From a virus, in IMG/VR virus record IMGVR_UViG_3300001242_001222, positions 1 through 55,534 of that record: a DNA stretch of 55,534 bases. One strand, given 5' to 3'. The notes under the pieces are model-generated. The model did no database searches and had not been told where the DNA came from. It worked only from the letters and a program-made list of their open reading frames with translations. Within the stretch, counting starts at the first letter, position 1, and each line of letters starts with the position of its first letter. Positions 24,474 to 30,128 of the stretch are shown here, piece by piece. The translations under genes and the position numbers were made by a program.

Positions 24474-24706
24474 AAGAAACAGAACGGACCAGCGAGTTTC
24501 TGGCCGACAAAAAGAAAATCAAGGGACAGACGTGGATCAACGACTTGTCACTTGCAAAACCATTTAGCTATCGAGTTGAGGCGGATTATGCCGCCGGAGA
24601 GTTGCGTCGCAACAATCTTCGCGTTGTGGATGAACAGCAGGCGCGCTCAATTCAGGATGATAGCGAGTATGCATCACTTGAGGAAGTTGAATACAGCAAT
24701 GAATAA
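24458..24706 (+). CDS. Tandem small-protein family, copy 3
   Basis: An 82-residue protein, MYYIVKETERTSEFLADKKK, then INDLSLAKPFSYRVEADYAA and NNLRVVDEQQARSI, with an extra acidic tail (DDSEYASLEEVEYSNE) absent from copies 1 and 2. It overlaps the next gene by 8 bp. Function unknown. Confidence 0.6.
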   Translation: MYYIVKETERTSEFLADKKKIKGQTWINDLSLAKPFSYRVEADYAAGELRRNNLRVVDEQQARSIQDDSEYASLEEVEYSNE

Positions 24707-24989
24707 GGATCAGCTTGCATATTTGGTAGGATTCAGTCATCCATCTGATCCATACTGGCACGTCAACTCTGACAGACTCATGGAGGTAATCAATGGCACG
24801 CTTGAGTCGCTTTGGATTGACATCAATGTAAAACAGCCGCCAATTGAACAGGAGGTGCTGTTTATTACAACCGGAGGCGTGATTCGCTTCGGCAAGAGGA
24901 TCTACAAGCAGGGCAAAATAGGTCCGGTATTTCTCGACTTCAAGAATAAAAAAGAGCGAACGAATGTAATCCGATGGAGGTACCCGTAA
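24699..24989 (+). CDS. DUF551-like small protein
   Basis: A 96-residue protein; ATG 24699 overlaps copy 3 by 8 bp. SLWIDINVKQPPIEQEVLFI then TTGGVIRFGKRIYK and NVIRWRYP follow the DUF551 pattern (W-I-x-v...P-p...e-V-L...W-x-x-P). Such proteins are common in phages; activity unknown. Fusion of an N-terminal helix (KDQLAYLVGFSHPSDPYWHV) to this module may be phage-specific. Confidence 0.55.
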   Translation: MNKDQLAYLVGFSHPSDPYWHVNSDRLMEVINGTLESLWIDINVKQPPIEQEVLFITTGGVIRFGKRIYKQGKIGPVFLDFKNKKERTNVIRWRYP

Positions 24990-24990
24990 C

Positions 24991-25200
24991 ATGCCTAAAA
25001 TAACCATATCGGCGACCTTTATGCCTGGTGACAAGGTGTATGATCTGGATGATCCGAACAAAAAACCATGCATAATTGATGCAATAATTATCAAAAAAGG
25101 TGGTTTATTTGTTTATTTGTTAACAAATGGGGAGATTAAATATACCTTCCAGATCGCCGAGTGGTCACAGTTCATGAAAAATAATTCTCATAAATCTTGA
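24991..25200 (+). CDS. Small beta-rich protein, 69 aa
   Basis: A 69-residue protein: FMPGDKVYDLDDPNKKPCII then GGLFVYLLTNGEIKYTFQIA. The G-D-K-V-Y start and strand pattern suggest a small SH3-like barrel (KOW/YopX-type). Not named. Directly follows the DUF551-like gene and ends before the RNA promoter. Confidence 0.5.
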   Translation: MPKITISATFMPGDKVYDLDDPNKKPCIIDAIIIKKGGLFVYLLTNGEIKYTFQIAEWSQFMKNNSHKS

Positions 25201-25227
25201 CTTCAGCTATGAAATGTTTTATCTTTG
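25197..25227 (+). promoter_or_regulatory. Promoter of the RNA-antirepressor unit
   Basis: TTG at 25197-25199, a 20-bp spacer, TATCTTTG at 25220-25227. The expected transcription start, about 4-7 nt downstream, falls at 25231-25234, exactly where the 16-bp stem of the RNA begins. It is the strongest promoter match near the antirepressor. Confidence 0.72.
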
Positions 25228-25230
25228 TTG

Positions 25231-25358
25231 TGCGAAACCCTAAGAATGAAATTGTATTTTCTGATATTAACAATATCGGCGTCTTGCCAACCGCTCCCCG
25301 AAAGGGGTACTCAAGTTTCTTGGGGTTTCGCAACCGGTTGGTGGACGTCGTGTTTTTT
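25231..25358 (+). ncRNA. c4-like structured antisense RNA candidate
   Basis: The stretch between promoter and the next ORF folds strongly. Stem A: 25231-25246 with 25317-25332, 16 bp with one G-U. Hairpin P2: 25263-25268/25272-25277. Hairpin P3: CCCC-GAAA-GGGG at 25296-25307. Helix B: 25278-25283 and 25287-25293 with 25335-25341 and 25344-25349, 13 bp with a small internal loop, crossing stem A (pseudoknot) and followed by a T6 run (25353-25358), so it can also act as terminator. The 3' strands are complementary to copies of the 5' strands at the next ORF start (25371-25385 and 25392-25397). Layout promoter-RNA-small ORF-antirepressor matches P1/P7 c4-icd-ant. Confidence 0.6.
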
Positions 25359-25369
25359 CTATAACCAAA

Positions 25370-25645
25370 ATGCGAAACACAAGAAACAACGCAACCGATC
25401 CTCCTGACGAGGTTCCGCTGCAGGAGAGCACCCGCGCCAAACAGGGTGGCAAATCAATCAACTTCCACTCATCTGATGTTCGCGTAGCGAAACAGGAGGA
25501 GTATAATCAAACAATCACAAGTCTTCCGCCCGAGGAGTTAATCCGGGAGTGTATCCGTCTGAAAACGGAGAACGCCATGCTAATGTATTTTGTAAGTGAA
25601 AAAGGATTGTTGCGCGAATTCACTGAGAGTCGCGGAGTAAAGTAA
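25370..25645 (+). CDS. Leader ORF before the antirepressor (icd/orfx-like position)
   Basis: A 91-residue hydrophilic protein (MRNTRNNATDPPDEVPLQES..., C-terminal helix SLPPEELIRECIRLKTENAM). Not recognised. Its first codons (25371-25397) repeat the 5' strands of the upstream RNA and can pair with the RNA's 3' strands, hiding the start codon at 25370. It ends 26 bp before the antirepressor. By analogy with P1, where icd translation is needed for ant expression, it may be a coupling or regulatory gene. Confidence 0.6.
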   Translation: MRNTRNNATDPPDEVPLQESTRAKQGGKSINFHSSDVRVAKQEEYNQTITSLPPEELIRECIRLKTENAMLMYFVSEKGLLREFTESRGVK

Positions 25646-25671
25646 TCGGTAAATCTTAAAAATAAAAAGTC

Positions 25672-26643
25672 ATGGAAACTTCAAAAATGTTTCAGTACAA
25701 TGGTTCGCCGGTAACCTTTATGCCCGGCCAAAACAGAGATACAATGATCAATGCTACCCAAATGGCAAAACCATTCGGTAAAAAAGTAAATCATTTTTTC
25801 GAGGATGAGTCGCGCAGAGATGTATTGCTAATGATTTGCAGACGCAACTCGCTTAATATCAATGAAGGCGAAATTTCGCCTTCGGAAAAAACAGAAGAAT
25901 GGGCTAATATTTTCCCAGAGTCAATACGGGTTGTCAAAGGAAATCCAGCAGGAGGAGTTGTTCAAGGCACGTGGTTTCACGAGGACATTGCCCTTGAATT
26001 TGCCAGATGGCTAAGTCCTCAATTCGCAATCTGGTGCAACGATCGTATCAAGGAACTCATGAAATTCGGTTTCACCGGTACAGACAATTTCATCGACAGC
26101 CTACTGCGTAATCCGGAGCAAACTATATCAACCCTGACCAGGGTGAGTGAACTTCTCGTTGATGAACGCAAAAAGAATCAGGAGTTGTCAGAAAGGAATT
26201 TTGATCTGGCCGAAAGCAACCAAAAACTGGCCGACGACATTGGTGAGTTTCAGGTTGACGCTGACAGAAAGCTGCTGGTCATTACCGAACAGGCCAAACA
26301 GCTTGGCATTCAGGCTCCACGCGTGGAGTATGCCAATAAGGTGCTTGAGTCGACGTCGTACATCCTGATCACCATTATTGCGAAGGAACTTGGTATGGGG
26401 CCGGTGATGCTGAATCGCATCCTCAAAGACATGGGTGTGATAAGAAGGGTTGACAAAACCTGGGTGCTAACCCATAAGTATCAGGGTAAAGGCTACACTG
26501 GAACCGAAACGTACACCTACACCGATGCCAACGGCGTAATAAAGACGTCGGTCAATCTGGTATGGACTGAAACCGGCCGCAGGTTTATTCACGAGTTGCT
26601 GAATCCGAAGCTAAAAAAGAATACGGGGATCTCAGAAGCGTAG
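25672..26643 (+). CDS. KilA-N/KilAC phage antirepressor
   Basis: A 323-residue protein. KilA-N domain (1-130): MINATQMAKPFGKKVNHFFE, GNPAGGVVQGTWFHEDIALE, then FARWLSPQFAIWCNDRIKEL. A coiled-coil linker (150-190, ERKKNQELSERNFDLAE) leads to a KilAC/ANT domain (200-318): YANKVLESTSYILITIIAKE, LNRILKDMGVIRRVDKTWVL, and WTETGRRFIHELL. Such proteins bind and inactivate phage repressors. Likely target is the repressor at 1-585. Expression is probably controlled by the structured RNA upstream. Confidence 0.92.
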   Translation: METSKMFQYNGSPVTFMPGQNRDTMINATQMAKPFGKKVNHFFEDESRRDVLLMICRRNSLNINEGEISPSEKTEEWANIFPESIRVVKGNPAGGVVQGTWFHEDIALEFARWLSPQFAIWCNDRIKELMKFGFTGTDNFIDSLLRNPEQTISTLTRVSELLVDERKKNQELSERNFDLAESNQKLADDIGEFQVDADRKLLVITEQAKQLGIQAPRVEYANKVLESTSYILITIIAKELGMGPVMLNRILKDMGVIRRVDKTWVLTHKYQGKGYTGTETYTYTDANGVIKTSVNLVWTETGRRFIHELLNPKLKKNTGISEA

Positions 26644-26664
26644 ATATCAATAATCAGGATTAAG

Positions 26665-26693
26665 AAAAAAGGCCCTCATATGGGGCCTTTTTA
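26665..26693. terminator. Bidirectional terminator between convergent operons
   Basis: A-run then GGCCC, a loop around TCATAT, GGGCC and a T-run (26665-26693) form a strong hairpin usable in both directions. It separates the antirepressor (+) from the accessory gene at 26699 (-). Confidence 0.88.
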
Positions 26694-26698
26694 AGTAT

Positions 26699-27280
26699 CT
26701 ATTTGTTTGGGTCAATCTCTGGATGCGCTGTTAAATAAATATCCCGGAGTTTAATACCGGCGACAAAACAGACGTCTTTTAGTCCAACTTTAATCCCTTC
26801 AAATTCAGGGTTATTGTATAGATAGTTTTTTATTGCTATAAACTTGTCGGATGCAGTGTCCATAAATAGGGTGTCGAACGCCAATTTTTCAACATCAAGG
26901 GCTGTAGATGGTTTTTGAGCCTGCATTACCGAGGCATAATACGATCCATGGTCTTCAATAAGTTCCTTCGTCCCACAACTTTCAAAGAATTTAACACCAA
27001 TGTCTGATAATTGAGTAGGACTCTGAGACTTACCCATCGACGTACCAATACCCGTATTACCCAACAAGAGTAAGTCGTAAATCTTATCCAGCTTTGATTC
27101 AATCTTAGACACGCCATCGGCATGATGCTTACAATCGCCTTCTGATTCAAATTTCTTTGTTGACCTCTTTACCGTTTTTAAACTGAAAACCATCCAGCAT
27201 GCAAAGATGGTGGCTGCAATAATCAGGAAAATAAACGGCCACTTTTCAACAATATATGATACAAATGCGTCCATATCCAT
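26699..27280 (-). CDS. Membrane-anchored accessory protein
   Basis: A 193-residue protein. N-terminal membrane segment WPFIFLIIAATIFACWMVFS (14-33), a basic then coiled-coil region (SKIESKLDKIYDLLLLG), and a globular C-terminal domain (SDIGVKFFESCGTKELIEDH, DKFIAIKNYLYNNPEFEGIK) with helix pattern KLRDIYLTAHPEI. Not named. It has its own promoter (27294-27301) and a terminator, so it is a self-contained cargo gene, possibly expressed in the lysogen. Host-derived or anti-phage function is a guess. Confidence 0.7.
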   Translation of the reverse strand: MDMDAFVSYIVEKWPFIFLIIAATIFACWMVFSLKTVKRSTKKFESEGDCKHHADGVSKIESKLDKIYDLLLLGNTGIGTSMGKSQSPTQLSDIGVKFFESCGTKELIEDHGSYYASVMQAQKPSTALDVEKLAFDTLFMDTASDKFIAIKNYLYNNPEFEGIKVGLKDVCFVAGIKLRDIYLTAHPEIDPNK

Positions 27281-27293
27281 GTTTTTTGTTGTG

Positions 27294-27301
27294 CAAATGT
27301 A
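27294..27301 (-). promoter_or_regulatory. Leftward promoter of the accessory membrane gene
   Basis: TACATTTG on the minus strand, 13 bp before the ATG at 27280, so the leader is only a few bases. No clear -33 element. Confidence 0.5.
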
Positions 27302-27390
27302 GTATTATTTTAAGACTACAGTATTAAAACGAACTAAAGGTACGAAAAATTATCATTGAAATCAAGTATGGTCGAGTTTCAGACATATTA

Positions 27391-27492
27391 TTATCTTATA
27401 CATAGTGTGATTAGGTAAATTATTCCCATGATCACGGCAATTATCAGCCCGAGTACTAGGTTGTCCTTTATGCGTTGTTTCAGGTTATTCAT
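27391..27492 (-). CDS. 33-residue single-pass membrane peptide
   Basis: A short ORF, ATG 27492 to TAA 27391-27393, 13 bp after the four-helix membrane gene and in the same direction. Sequence: polar start MNNLKQRIKDN, then LVLGLIIAVIMGIIYLITLC and a final Ile-Arg. The shape is that of phage- or toxin-type small membrane peptides. The remaining ~90 bp to the promoter at 27294 shows nothing further. Confidence 0.5.
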   Translation of the reverse strand: MNNLKQRIKDNLVLGLIIAVIMGIIYLITLCIR

Positions 27493-27505
27493 TGATTATT
27501 GCTTC

Positions 27506-27901
27506 TTATAACCTGCTAATGGAATCAATAAGAGCGTATGGGACCATGCTGGAACTCTTGAAAATTCTTATTACTCTTGCCGTAAATACTCTTGAATATA
27601 AAAGCCTATACGGAATTGGTATTAATATAAACGCTAAGCAGTCAGCCCCAAAGCACAACAATCCAGTCTGCCATGAGTAAAATAATAACATCAGAATCAG
27701 AATAATGTATTTAGCTAATGTGATTAGTCGGACTAAGAAAAATTTATCTGGCAATAATACAGTGACAAACCTGCTATCACCAGATGCGTTTCTACTTATA
27801 ATCATGGCTGCCCTCTGCATTCCAAAGAAATAAAAGTTCACCAAGGCAATAATAATAAATACAGATATATAATACATGCTGAAGAAATTTTCATCTATCA
27901 A
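27506..27901 (-). CDS. Multi-pass membrane protein
   Basis: A 131-residue protein with three or four membrane segments: MYYISVFIIIALVNFYFFGM (9-28), RLITLAKYIILILMLLFYSW (58-77) and LLCFGADCLAFILIPIPYRL (81-100). The C-terminus is short and basic. Not recognised. It overlaps the upstream lipoprotein by 11 bp, suggesting an envelope module of two or three products. Confidence 0.6.
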   Translation of the reverse strand: MIDENFFSMYYISVFIIIALVNFYFFGMQRAAMIISRNASGDSRFVTVLLPDKFFLVRLITLAKYIILILMLLFYSWQTGLLCFGADCLAFILIPIPYRLLYSRVFTARVIRIFKSSSMVPYALIDSISRL

Positions 27902-28256
27902 TTTTAACAGATGTAGATTTATCTACACCAAAAGATTTATATTTAAAATATATCGTGGCCGACTCTAAGTCGGGGGTTGGGTAGCTTGCGGCTCCGTATT
28001 CAATTTTTACCGAACCGTTCCCGCTTCCGCTGAGTGGCGATGCGTTAAGTGATTGAATTGGATAAAAACCATTGTCTGGATAAACTGTCCAGTCGGTGTT
28101 ACTCTCCACATCAACATAAAACTGACCAGAATTATTGGTTGCATACCAGACTGTCGGGCTAACAGTCAAGACCCCCTCAACCGCCTCCGGCTCATCCTTT
28201 TTACACCCCGAAAATACAGCCAACGCCAGTATGACGACAAAAAATAACTTTTTCAT
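27891..28256 (-). CDS. BACON-like lipoprotein
   Basis: A 121-residue protein from ATG 28256. Signal MKKLFFVVILALAVFSGCKK with lipobox FSGC (Cys18) followed by charged residues, the Bacteroidetes lipoprotein export type. Residues 30-120 resemble a BACON domain: GVLTVSPTVWYATNNSGQFY, VDVESNTDWTVYPDN, GNGSVKIEYGAASYPTPD and SATIYFKYKSFGVDKSTSVK. Lipoprotein cargo in lysogens often alters the surface or blocks superinfection. It has its own promoter. Confidence 0.75.
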   Translation of the reverse strand: MKKLFFVVILALAVFSGCKKDEPEAVEGVLTVSPTVWYATNNSGQFYVDVESNTDWTVYPDNGFYPIQSLNASPLSGSGNGSVKIEYGAASYPTPDLESATIYFKYKSFGVDKSTSVKIDR

Positions 28257-28274
28257 ATTGCTTCCATTTAGAAG

Positions 28275-28305
28275 CAAATGTATAAACTTTTCACAATAGA
28301 AGCAA
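28275..28305 (-). promoter_or_regulatory. Lipoprotein promoter TTG-N20-TACATTTG
   Basis: On the minus strand, TTG (28305-28303), 20-bp spacer and TACATTTG (28282-28275), a full match. It sits 19 bp before the lipoprotein start and inside the end of the spanin-like gene. The spacer contains the repeat GAAGCAATAGAAGCAA. Confidence 0.75.
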
Positions 28306-28689
28306 TAGAAGCAACAAAATTGTTGACCCCTGAAATCCCCGCGTGAATAACTTTTGTCGCTTTAATTTCTTCTCAATCGCCGAATATAGCGCTGCATCCT
28401 GTTGCCGAATGATGCTGTCGTTGGCTATTGTGCGCTCATAGGACTTAATTATTTTCTCCTGAGTCAAGATAATTGTGTCCCGCTGCGCAATAACCCCAGA
28501 GGCCGAATCGGTCTTTTCCTTCCACATATCGCGCTCCGTATATACTCGCCAGAGCTCTCGCGCTTGTGGTGCGGTGAAACAATAAACCGTATCACTCGCA
28601 ATGCTCACCCACCCCGGCCATTTTGACTGTGAAAAAGCTGTCGAGGTCAGTGTAAGAAGCATTATCAATATGATTGAACTTCGTTTCAT
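28291..28689 (-). CDS. Spanin-like protein with signal peptide and C-terminal Leu tail
   Basis: A 132-residue protein from ATG 28689. N-terminal signal MKRSSIILIMLLTLTSTAFS (cleavage after Ala-Phe-Ser), a periplasmic helical region (YTERDMWKEKTDSASGVIAQ, TQEKIIKSYERTIAND), and a C-terminal hydrophobic tail of eight Leu after GFQGSTI. It overlaps the next upstream gene by 98 bp. Overlap, size and position beside the amidase suggest a spanin-type lysis component. There is no lipobox, so it is not a classic o-spanin. Confidence 0.5.
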   Translation of the reverse strand: MKRSSIILIMLLTLTSTAFSQSKWPGWVSIASDTVYCFTAPQARELWRVYTERDMWKEKTDSASGVIAQRDTIILTQEKIIKSYERTIANDSIIRQQDAALYSAIEKKLKRQKLFTRGFQGSTILLLLLLLL

Positions 28690-28924
28690 ACTTGTTTGTA
28701 ATGTAGTTATTGATCTTATTCCAGTCTTTTCGGTCGATATTATCAACCACCCGGAACAGTGAGTCCCGGTATGCATTTTCCTTAGCGTTCTCAGCGTCGG
28801 CAGAATCTTTGATTTGTCGCGCTGTCTCCTCCGGGAGACTTTTTACATCCCTCCGGAGGCTAACAACGCTTATCAACAACCCAACCATGAGTGCTATCAG
28901 AATGAGAGTTAGAATGTTTTTCAT
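28592..28924 (-). CDS. Candidate i-spanin (Rz-like)
   Basis: A 110-residue protein; ATG 28924 overlaps the upstream gene by ATGA. N-terminal membrane anchor MKNILTLILIALMVGLLISV, then a charged helical periplasmic region (LPEETARQIKDSADAENAKE, DNIDRKDWNKINNYITNK), the topology of an inner-membrane spanin. It is read in a different frame from the overlapping gene 28291-28689. Confidence 0.55.
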   Translation of the reverse strand: MKNILTLILIALMVGLLISVVSLRRDVKSLPEETARQIKDSADAENAKENAYRDSLFRVVDNIDRKDWNKINNYITNKYETKFNHIDNASYTDLDSFFTVKMAGVGEHCE

Positions 28925-29442
28925 TTCCATATGTTTTGGTCCTTAATTTCCGCCGGCAAACTTCCCCATTCCTCTTGTGTGAAAATCGCCCCCGTTTTCC
29001 CAATTATGAAATCACTTTTTACAACGAATCCTACAACATCATCAGGAGTAAGCTTCAGCGCTAATTGATTTGGATTTGGATCATGCACAATGTTTAAATC
29101 GGTATCAATAACCACGGAGTGATAAACATCTTCAAATGTTTGGCTCTTTACCGTAGCGTCAAGATATCCATTTATACCACCATCAAACTTTGCAATTTTA
29201 ATCATCAATTCAAGGGAATCATCTTTTTTTCGATTGATATAGGTAATCCCATCTTCATATCCTTTTCCCCTGTAGAATTTGTGCATCTCAATGAAATGAT
29301 TTGTATCCGGATACTTTTCATTGTTTTCAAATTCAATAAAATTAGGCACATCTTCAAGCGGCAGCTCAAACAAACTTGCGACAGCTGCTTGCATGCAATT
29401 GCCACGGCCTTTATCAACTATTGTTTGAAATACCTTTTTCAT
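28921..29442 (-). CDS. Papain/C39-like cysteine peptidase fold protein
   Basis: A 173-residue protein. RGNCMQAAVASLFELPLEDV (Cys16), then EDVYHSVVIDTDLNIVHDPN, supply a Cys...His...Asp arrangement like phage C39/papain-like proteins that start G-x-C-x-x-A-x-A-S-L. Activity unknown: it may cleave peptide cross-links along with the adjacent amidase. Coupled to the amidase by ATGA. Confidence 0.6.
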   Translation of the reverse strand: MKKVFQTIVDKGRGNCMQAAVASLFELPLEDVPNFIEFENNEKYPDTNHFIEMHKFYRGKGYEDGITYINRKKDDSLELMIKIAKFDGGINGYLDATVKSQTFEDVYHSVVIDTDLNIVHDPNPNQLALKLTPDDVVGFVVKSDFIIGKTGAIFTQEEWGSLPAEIKDQNIWK

Positions 29443-30128
29443 ATATCTTTGCTTGTGCTTCGGCCCGGTGTTATTGTATTGAGACTTCTGAGCATTTCAA
29501 TTAATTCAGGCTGCGGATGAGCGTCGGACTTGTCAGGCCTGTACGAAACATGCGCCCATATTCCAGGCTCTCCGTCAAGCGCTCGCGTGCTTGTGTCCCA
29601 CATATCCTCATGATACTCAAGCGAAATTCCAAATTCAGTATGAAACCATAACAGGAGGTTTTTTAAAGACTCTATCTCCGCCAGTGTATATCTCTCGAAC
29701 CACTTAAAGCCACGGAAACCATCTTTGTAGTATATGGCCCGACTTGGATCAACCACGGCGCCAGACCACGAATATAATTTACCGCCCTTTTCTGTTAGAG
29801 CTCCCCAGTTGCAGATTTCAATCTGGACAGCTTGAGAATTCAAAAACTTATCGTGTGCTTTGGTTTTGTATTTTGCTGGTACATTGCCGCCGCCCGGATT
29901 AATAGCGTACCCCCAAAACTTCGGATCAAACCCCTCAAATATTTCACCGCTGTCAACTATTCCATACGCGGTGCATACCCCATTATATTTGTCATTGCGC
30001 CACCAATCATACATTCCCCTGGCGTTATCCCATCCCGCAGAATGATGTATCACTACGATATTTTTTTTCGTTTCAACGGCAATATGCTCATTGAAATTCA
30101 ATTTTGTTACCTGTGGTTTAAGCGGCAT
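29439..30128 (-). CDS. N-acetylmuramoyl-L-alanine amidase (endolysin)
   Basis: A 229-residue Amidase_2-type enzyme. KNIVVIHHSAGWDNARGMYD with zinc His28-29 region, YGIVDSGEIFEG, VQIEICNWG, and C-terminal WAHVSYRPDKSDAHPQPELI with the second His and Lys. It hydrolyses the amide between muramic acid and L-Ala to lyse the host. No signal peptide is seen, so it needs a holin (candidate at 14643-14879). It overlaps the portal gene by 11 bp. Confidence 0.92.
   Translation of the reverse strand: MPLKPQVTKLNFNEHIAVETKKNIVVIHHSAGWDNARGMYDWWRNDKYNGVCTAYGIVDSGEIFEGFDPKFWGYAINPGGGNVPAKYKTKAHDKFLNSQAVQIEICNWGALTEKGGKLYSWSGAVVDPSRAIYYKDGFRGFKWFERYTLAEIESLKNLLLWFHTEFGISLEYHEDMWDTSTRALDGEPGIWAHVSYRPDKSDAHPQPELIEMLRSLNTITPGRSTSKDI

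Noticed and set aside
25209-25364. 51-codon ORF (MKCFIFVVRNPKNEIVFSDI...) running through the structured RNA
   Set aside because: It starts 8 bp after the previous stop and reads fairly protein-like, so it is a real rival. However, the promoter lies inside it and the 16-bp and 13-bp pairings plus the repeat at the next ORF are better explained by an RNA. Conservation of frame versus stems would decide.
25246-25407. 53-codon ORF with a signal-peptide-like start in the same region
   Set aside because: It overlaps both the RNA and the start of the 25370 gene, and has no ribosome-binding tract; likely chance.
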